9,377 nt of DNA, from positions 1 through 9,377 of the forward strand of contig RECT01000130.1 of assembly GCA_007693875.1 (NCBI GenBank), read 5' to 3'. Source of the stretch: Spirulina sp. DLM2.Bin59 (GTDB lineage: Bacteria; Cyanobacteriota; Cyanobacteriia; Cyanobacteriales; Spirulinaceae). The notes below the pieces were generated by a model. The model saw only the letters and a program-made list of their open reading frames with translations. It had not been told where the DNA came from and did not search any database. Below, piece by piece: positions 5,916 through 9,377 of this stretch; position 1 is the stretch's first letter, and the number at the start of each line of letters is the position of its first letter. The translations under genes were made by a program, and so were the position numbers.

Positions 5916-6791
5916 ATGATGTGCAATAAACGACGATTAACCGGATTCATTCTGCTCTGTGCCCTCTTGACGGGGTGCGATTCTCTCCCGTTTTTCGGTG
6001 GGGAAGAGGAACCATTGGTGATCGAGCCAGTTCCCACCGCTCCCCAAGATGCGCCTTTCCCAGATCCCCTCGTTGAAGGGGATGAGCCTGCCGATGCTGA
6101 AGATCCAGAAGTGGATGAGGATGCCGTGGCAGAAGGGCTGATTCCCCTTGTTAGTGCTGACGCTGTGGCTCGCCTCGCCCCCCAAGGCCGCTCTGACCCC
6201 TTTGCCACCATTCCCGTACCAGAGAACATCATCACTGGCGCTGGCGGTGGCGCTGGCCAGGTGCAACCGAACTTAGGGGAACAATTGCCGAGAATCCCCA
6301 TGTTGCCGCAGTTGCCCAGTCCCTTAGTGCCCCAAATCTCAGACCTGCCGCGCCCCCCTGTCCCCCCAAGACCACCCCAACCGCCCCAACCACCCCAACC
6401 GCCCCAAGCTCCCCAGGGGCCGGTGGGCGCACCGGGAGCACCAGGAGCACCAGGAGCGCCAGGAGCACCGGGAGCCCCCTTTGAGCCAGACCTGCCTCAA
6501 CTGCCAACCCCCACCCTAGCCGAAGGATTAACGGTTACGGGTGTAGTGGTGCAGCCCAATGGCCGTCGGGTGGCGATCGTTGAATCTGCCGATGGCAAAA
6601 GTCGTTATGTGGCGGAAGGTGAATACCTAGAGGGTGGTCGCGTCCTTGTAAAACGCATTGAACCCAATCGTGGCGGCACACCCCGCGTCGTTTTTGAAGA
6701 ATTGGGGATTGAGGTTGTAAAAACCCTGGGTGAAGGGAGCACACCAACAGCCGCCTGGAGCCGACCCTTAAATCAGTTCCAATGGGGTTGA
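5916..6791 (+). CDS. PilP-like lipoprotein with Pro-rich and collagen-like linker
   Basis: A predicted lipoprotein of 291 residues. The short signal peptide (NKRR, then a hydrophobic stretch) ends in a lipobox LLTGC, lipidation at Cys21. An acidic segment (about 29-73, many Glu and Asp) is followed by APQGRSDPFATIP (88-100), close to the RDPF motif of PilP. Next comes a low-complexity linker: PPQ repeats (146-167) and seven Gly-X-Y triplets (168-188, six of them Gly-Ala-Pro). The C-terminal domain (about 203-272) has the PilP/GspC-homology pattern: GLTVTGVVVQPNGRRVAIVE (204-223), a DG turn, YVAEGEYLEGGRVLVKRIEP (231-250), then a final strand. PilP is a type IV pilus lipoprotein that joins PilN/PilO in the inner membrane to the secretin PilQ. 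The position next to sigF, whose Synechocystis counterpart controls pili, supports a pilus or secretion role; this is inference. ATG at 5919 is an alternative start. The next gene overlaps the stop. Confidence 0.7.
   Translation: MMCNKRRLTGFILLCALLTGCDSLPFFGGEEEPLVIEPVPTAPQDAPFPDPLVEGDEPADAEDPEVDEDAVAEGLIPLVSADAVARLAPQGRSDPFATIPVPENIITGAGGGAGQVQPNLGEQLPRIPMLPQLPSPLVPQISDLPRPPVPPRPPQPPQPPQPPQAPQGPVGAPGAPGAPGAPGAPGAPFEPDLPQLPTPTLAEGLTVTGVVVQPNGRRVAIVESADGKSRYVAEGEYLEGGRVLVKRIEPNRGGTPRVVFEELGIEVVKTLGEGSTPTAAWSRPLNQFQWG
6372..6407 (+). repeat. Tandem 9-bp repeat encoding Pro-Pro-Gln
   Basis: Four back-to-back copies of CCRCCCCAA (R alternating A, G, A, G) encode the PPQ tract of the lipoprotein linker. 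Copy number can change by slippage without breaking the frame. Degenerate Pro-rich units flank it on both sides. Confidence 0.8.
6426..6479 (+). repeat. Tandem 9-bp repeat encoding Gly-Ala-Pro
   Basis: Six 9-base units close to GGAGCACCA encode six Gly-Ala-Pro triplets, a short collagen-like tract. Third-base variation between units shows that the array is not freshly expanded. Confidence 0.8.
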
Positions 6792-7027
6792 TGATCATGG
6801 AAAAATTTTGGTATCGTCCCTCGTTGCCCCTGGCGGTGTACCGCGAACTGGCCGCCCAGGTGGGGCAGGTGCAGGGGGTGGTTTCTGTGCAGATTAAATA
6901 CTTACCCGAAACGGCAACCTTTGACTATGACAAAAGCCAGGTGGAGGGCTTGACATTAACCTTTGATGAGCATGGTTCCACCGAAGCTGAAATTGCGGCA
7001 ATTTTGACCCACTATAAGCAGCGTTAA
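6791..7027 (+). CDS. Small uncharacterised protein coupled to the PilP-like gene
   Basis: A protein of 78 residues without signal peptide or membrane segment. The first half begins EKFWYRPSLPLAVYRELAAQ and predicts a helix followed by a strand (VVSVQIKYLP); the second half has a strand (LTLTFDE) and a final helix (TEAEIAAILTHY). The likely alternation of helix and strand suggests a small alpha/beta fold, but there is no CxxC metal site and I do not recognise the family. It overlaps the lipoprotein stop by one base in TGATG (6789-6793), the usual sign of translational coupling. ATG at 6782 and 6797 are alternative starts; GGGG at 6784-6787 is a possible ribosome site, 3 bases before 6791 and 9 before 6797. 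Its role is probably tied to the lipoprotein upstream, but nothing in the sequence states it. Confidence 0.7.
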   Translation: MIMEKFWYRPSLPLAVYRELAAQVGQVQGVVSVQIKYLPETATFDYDKSQVEGLTLTFDEHGSTEAEIAAILTHYKQR

Positions 7028-7035
7028 GGCACAGT

Positions 7036-8052
7036 CTAGCGAGGTAGTTGGGGCAGACGGCCGGGGGTTTCTGGCTGTTCCGGTTCACGAATAATCCGGG
7101 GGGTGGGGCTTCCCAGTTGGAATTCTCCCTCATAGACGCGGCCATTGGCATAGCGCATCCGGCCGATGCCATGGGGTACACCGAGGCGGAGCTCTCCTGT
7201 GTAGCGATCGCCATTGGCAAAGCTGCAATTTGCCCGACCACTCATGGTGATATCGTTAAACTGCCCTTGGCAGGTGGTGCCATTGGGGAAGGATAGGGTG
7301 CCGGTGCCGTTGGGATGTCCTGACCAGAAATTCCCGGAAAAGCGGATACATTCTAAGCGGCCGTTACGCATGGCACAGTTATTGGACGTGTAGGTTCCTT
7401 GGCCGTGGGGAACGCCATCGCGAAATAGGCCGTCATGGCGGGCACAGCGGAGATCACCGTTATAATCCCGACAGGCTCCATAAACCATAGAACCCCGTCC
7501 AGAGGGGAGGCCATCCTTCACCCCGCCATAGTAGCGGCTGGCGTATTCCGGTTGATTCCAATTAATCCCCACTAAGTAGGGGTCGCCAATATCTCCCACT
7601 TCCATGGTGGGGTTGCGGGTACGGAACGTGAATAAACCTGTACCGTTGGGGAGGCCATTACGAACTTCGCCATCGTAGCGGTTATCGTTACCATAAATAA
7701 ATTTTCCTCGGCCATGGGGAAGGCCATTTTGAAATTCCCCCTCATAGATCGTCTGAAAATTTTCGTTACTGGTTTCTGCATCGTAATAATAGAAAACACC
7801 TCGGCCATGGCGACGACCGTTGCGAATATCGCCGCGATAATAACCGTCGGAATATTGACAGATGCCATTGCCGTTGTAGCCGCTAAATTGCCCTTCGCAG
7901 CGTGTGCCATCGGGGAGGGTAATAATAAATTGGGCTTGGGCGGGGTTGAGGAGGGAGGATATCGTCCCCAGGCCCAAAGCCGTTACCATTCCTAGGCCCC
8001 ATTGGGTGAGCCTTTGTCCGATGCGGGATTGCCCCTGTGACTGTTTGACCAT
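7036..8052 (-). CDS. Secreted MORN-repeat protein
   Basis: A protein of 338 residues from ATG 8052. A signal peptide (basic KQSQGQSRIGQR, hydrophobic stretch about 16-34, cleavage after Ala-Gln-Ala 38-40) sends it out of the cytoplasm, to periplasm or lumen. The rest is a run of about nine MORN units plus a partial one (about 50-315) of the pattern YxGxxxxGxxxGxGxxxxxxG, for example YEGEFQNGLPHGRGKFIYG and YTGELRLGVPHGIGRMRYANG. MORN repeats form elongated beta-hairpin sheets, usually for protein or lipid contact; no enzymatic motif is present. The mature protein has exactly eight cysteines in four local pairs (52/65, 194/203, 226/235, 261/276). The C terminus is a short Pro-rich tail. A TTG at 8142 would extend the frame by 30 residues with a possible AGGA ribosome site, but would put a polar stretch before the signal peptide, so ATG 8052 is preferred. 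The gene converges on the 78-residue gene with 8 bp between stops, and no terminator is evident. Confidence 0.85.
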   Translation of the reverse strand: MVKQSQGQSRIGQRLTQWGLGMVTALGLGTISSLLNPAQAQFIITLPDGTRCEGQFSGYNGNGICQYSDGYYRGDIRNGRRHGRGVFYYYDAETSNENFQTIYEGEFQNGLPHGRGKFIYGNDNRYDGEVRNGLPNGTGLFTFRTRNPTMEVGDIGDPYLVGINWNQPEYASRYYGGVKDGLPSGRGSMVYGACRDYNGDLRCARHDGLFRDGVPHGQGTYTSNNCAMRNGRLECIRFSGNFWSGHPNGTGTLSFPNGTTCQGQFNDITMSGRANCSFANGDRYTGELRLGVPHGIGRMRYANGRVYEGEFQLGSPTPRIIREPEQPETPGRLPQLPR

Positions 8053-8081
8053 AACGATTGACCGGTATAAATTGATCGGAA

Positions 8082-8104
8082 GGGTTAATGTTTGGTTAAT
8101 GTTT
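8082..8104 (-). promoter_or_regulatory. 11-bp perfect tandem repeat, Pho-box-like
   Basis: GGTTAATGTTT occurs twice in direct tandem (8083-8093 and 8094-8104). On the minus strand this gives ATTAACCA-AAC-ATTAACCC, two 8-base units with 3-base spacing, 30-50 bases upstream of the MORN start. Cyanobacterial Pho boxes (SphR/PhoB sites) are described as 8-base direct repeats YTTAAYYW spaced by 3 bases; the units match at 7 and 6 of 8 positions. A TTTATA at 8066-8071 sits about 10 bp further on but would leave only a very short leader. Confidence 0.35.
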
Positions 8105-8141
8105 GCTCCGTCGTGACCCAGTTCGGAGGCTTGGTGCTCCA

Positions 8142-8147
8142 ATTTTA
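8142..8147 (-). promoter_or_regulatory. Candidate -10 element of the MORN gene
   Basis: TAAAAT on the minus strand matches 5 of 6 bases of the -10 consensus. It would start RNA about 83 bases before ATG 8052 and place the 11-bp tandem repeat inside the leader. No good -35 hexamer is seen at the usual distance. Confidence 0.22.
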
Positions 8148-8296
8148 TCCTAGAAATTCAGGGGTGAGGTGCAAGCCGCCCCAACAGAGTCATCGCCCAT
8201 TACCGCGATTCCAATTTCAGATCTAGCCCTAGGGATCAAAAACCGTCAAGATTGTGAATGGATTTTTAACAACTCGTCCCGAATTTAACTGCGATC

Positions 8297-9377
8297 GTGA
8301 CCCTTACCGCTCTCCTCGAACCCTATCAACATTTCGGCGTCCACCTTGGCCTCGAACGCATCCAGCGGCTGTTAGCGGCCCTCGATCACCCTCAAAACCG
8401 CGTGCCTTTCATCCATGTAGCAGGAACCAATGGTAAAGGCTCTGTCTGTGCTTATCTCAGCAATGTCCTCCACGCCGCCGGTTATTGTGTTGGCCGCTAC
8501 ACTTCCCCCCATTTGATCGATTGGCCCGAACGGTTTTGGCTCAACGGCCAATTTATTGATCCCCAGGATTTAGCGGATCTTTGCCAGCGGGTCATTGCCG
8601 CCATTGATCCCCAATTTGAACCCCCTACGGTGTTTGAGATTGTCACCGCTGCGGCCTGGCTTTATTTTGCGGAGCAAGGGGTAGATGTGGCGGTGATGGA
8701 GGTGGGGTTAGGGGGGCGATTGGATGCCACAAATGTTCATGATCATCCTTTGGTGAGTGTGATTACCTCCCTCAGTTTGGAGCATTGGCAACGCCTCGGC
8801 CCCACCCTCAGCCATATTGCCCGCGAAAAAGCCGGGATTCTCAAACCTGGCCGCCCCGCCGTGATTGGCCAACTTCCCCCGGAAGCCGCCGCCGTGGTGC
8901 GATCGCGCCTCACGGAGTTAAATTGCCCCGCCCAATGGGTGGAGCCGGCCCAATGGAGTGATCAACCCGGTTGGGCCACCGCCCTGGGGATCAGCTATCC
9001 CCTCCCCCTTAAGGGTGATGTGCAGTTGCAAAATTCCGCCTTGGCGATCGCCACCCTCCAACAACTCCAACAACAGGGTTGGCAGATCGACAACCCAGCC
9101 ATCCAAACCGGCATGGCCCAAACCCAATGGCCCGGCCGCCTCCAGCCCTACCTTTGGCAAGGGCGCGAAATCCTCCTCGATGGGGCCCACAATCCCGCCG
9201 CCGCTGAAGCTTTGCGCCAATACCTCGATACCCTCCCCCCCCAGCCCATCACTTGGGTGATGGGAATGCTCACCACCAAAGATCACAGCGATATTTTTAA
9301 AGCCCTATTAAGGCCCGGAGATACCCTCCACCTCGTCCCCGTCCCCGACCACCTCACCGCCCCCCCCGAAGATTTAG
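8297..9377 (+). CDS. folC: Folylpolyglutamate synthase / dihydrofolate synthase (3' truncated)
   Basis: FolC adds glutamate residues to folates and in most bacteria also joins dihydropteroate with glutamate, using ATP, in the cytoplasm. The 360 residues present carry the Mur-ligase family marks: the ATP-binding loop HVAGTNGKGSV (40-50), TSPHL (69-73), EVGLGGRLDATN (135-146), the segment EHWQRLGPTLSHIAREKAGILKPG (162-185) with the probably carbamylated Lys178, and the start of the C-terminal domain with LLDGAHNP (293-300). The Asp usual before the His in the SLxH segment is Glu here (Glu162). The start is GTG at 8297: the frame is closed by TAA at 8267-8269 and no ATG lies between. No ribosome site is visible. 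The frame is open to the end of the window; about 60-70 C-terminal residues of a normal FolC are missing because of the window edge, not mutation. It is divergent from the MORN gene with a 244-bp gap. Confidence 0.93.
   Translation, partial: MTLTALLEPYQHFGVHLGLERIQRLLAALDHPQNRVPFIHVAGTNGKGSVCAYLSNVLHAAGYCVGRYTSPHLIDWPERFWLNGQFIDPQDLADLCQRVIAAIDPQFEPPTVFEIVTAAAWLYFAEQGVDVAVMEVGLGGRLDATNVHDHPLVSVITSLSLEHWQRLGPTLSHIAREKAGILKPGRPAVIGQLPPEAAAVVRSRLTELNCPAQWVEPAQWSDQPGWATALGISYPLPLKGDVQLQNSALAIATLQQLQQQGWQIDNPAIQTGMAQTQWPGRLQPYLWQGREILLDGAHNPAAAEALRQYLDTLPPQPITWVMGMLTTKDHSDIFKALLRPGDTLHLVPVPDHLTAPPEDL

Larger units (their letters stand above)
1642..9051. repeat. HIP1 palindromes (GCGATCGC), 13 copies
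   Basis: Perfect octamers start at 1642, 2112, 2256, 2460, 2598, 2701, 3495, 3741, 4908, 5465, 7204, 8899 and 9044. About 0.14 would be expected by chance in a window this size. HIP1 is a known dispersed motif of many cyanobacterial genomes, found in genes and between them; it identifies the lineage. Several copies are extended to GGCGATCGCC. Confidence 0.95.

Noticed and set aside
5807..6301. 164-codon minus-strand frame opposite the PilP-like gene
   Set aside because: Low-complexity Ser/Pro/Ala product is the mirror of the acidic and Pro-rich coding sequence on the plus strand.
7572..7910. 112-codon frame inside the MORN gene, same strand but other phase
   Set aside because: The MORN phase carries about nine clear repeats; this frame is rich in Met, Ala and Thr without any pattern.
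8918..9286. 122-codon frame antisense to folC
   Set aside because: It is opposite conserved FolC sequence; Gly-rich shadow of a GC-rich gene.
1..9377. CRISPR arrays, tRNA or rRNA genes, insertion sequences, prophage
   Set aside because: No regularly spaced long repeats, no tRNA-like T-arm consensus, no transposase or integrase motifs were seen in any frame.

Overview
The window is cyanobacterial chromosomal DNA. Three things show this: a psbO gene for the extrinsic manganese-stabilising protein of photosystem II; a group 3 sigma factor of the cyanobacterial SigF type; and 13 perfect copies of the HIP1 octamer GCGATCGC in 9.4 kb, where about 0.14 would be expected by chance. An exosortase-type PEP-CTERM surface protein fits this too. 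Species, and unicellular versus filamentous form, cannot be read from the sequence. No tRNA, rRNA, CRISPR array, transposase or phage gene was seen, so this looks like core genome with lineage-specific secreted proteins.

Layout. 1-1793: a PEP-CTERM surface protein on the minus strand with a clear intrinsic terminator at 69-95, and behind it a 620-bp AT-rich intergenic stretch carrying two short palindromes and, at its far end, a cluster of hairpins that closes the next minus-strand unit. 1794-3621: a minus-strand pair, a small uncharacterised protein followed by an alpha-D-phosphohexomutase. 3622-4039: a divergent intergenic region with short repeats. 4040-4939: psbO on the plus strand, ending in an intrinsic terminator built around a HIP1 palindrome. 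5057-7027: plus-strand group of sigF, a proline-rich/collagen-like lipoprotein whose C-terminal domain looks like PilP, and a 78-residue protein overlapping it by one base. 7036-8052: a secreted MORN-repeat protein on the minus strand, convergent with that group and separated from it by 8 bp. 8297-9377: folC on the plus strand, cut by the window end, divergent from the MORN gene.

How the genes may work together. psbO (oxygen evolution), the phosphohexomutase (sugar phosphate and glycogen metabolism) and folC (folate) are housekeeping. The most interesting group is sigF with its neighbours: SigF in Synechocystis controls type IV pilus and motility genes, and the next gene encodes a lipoprotein with the layout of PilP (lipobox, RSDPF-like motif, Pro-rich linker, small beta domain). 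A PilP is not clearly assigned in cyanobacteria to my knowledge. The MORN protein has all eight of its mature cysteines in four local pairs, and its upstream region holds an 11-bp perfect tandem repeat resembling a cyanobacterial Pho box.
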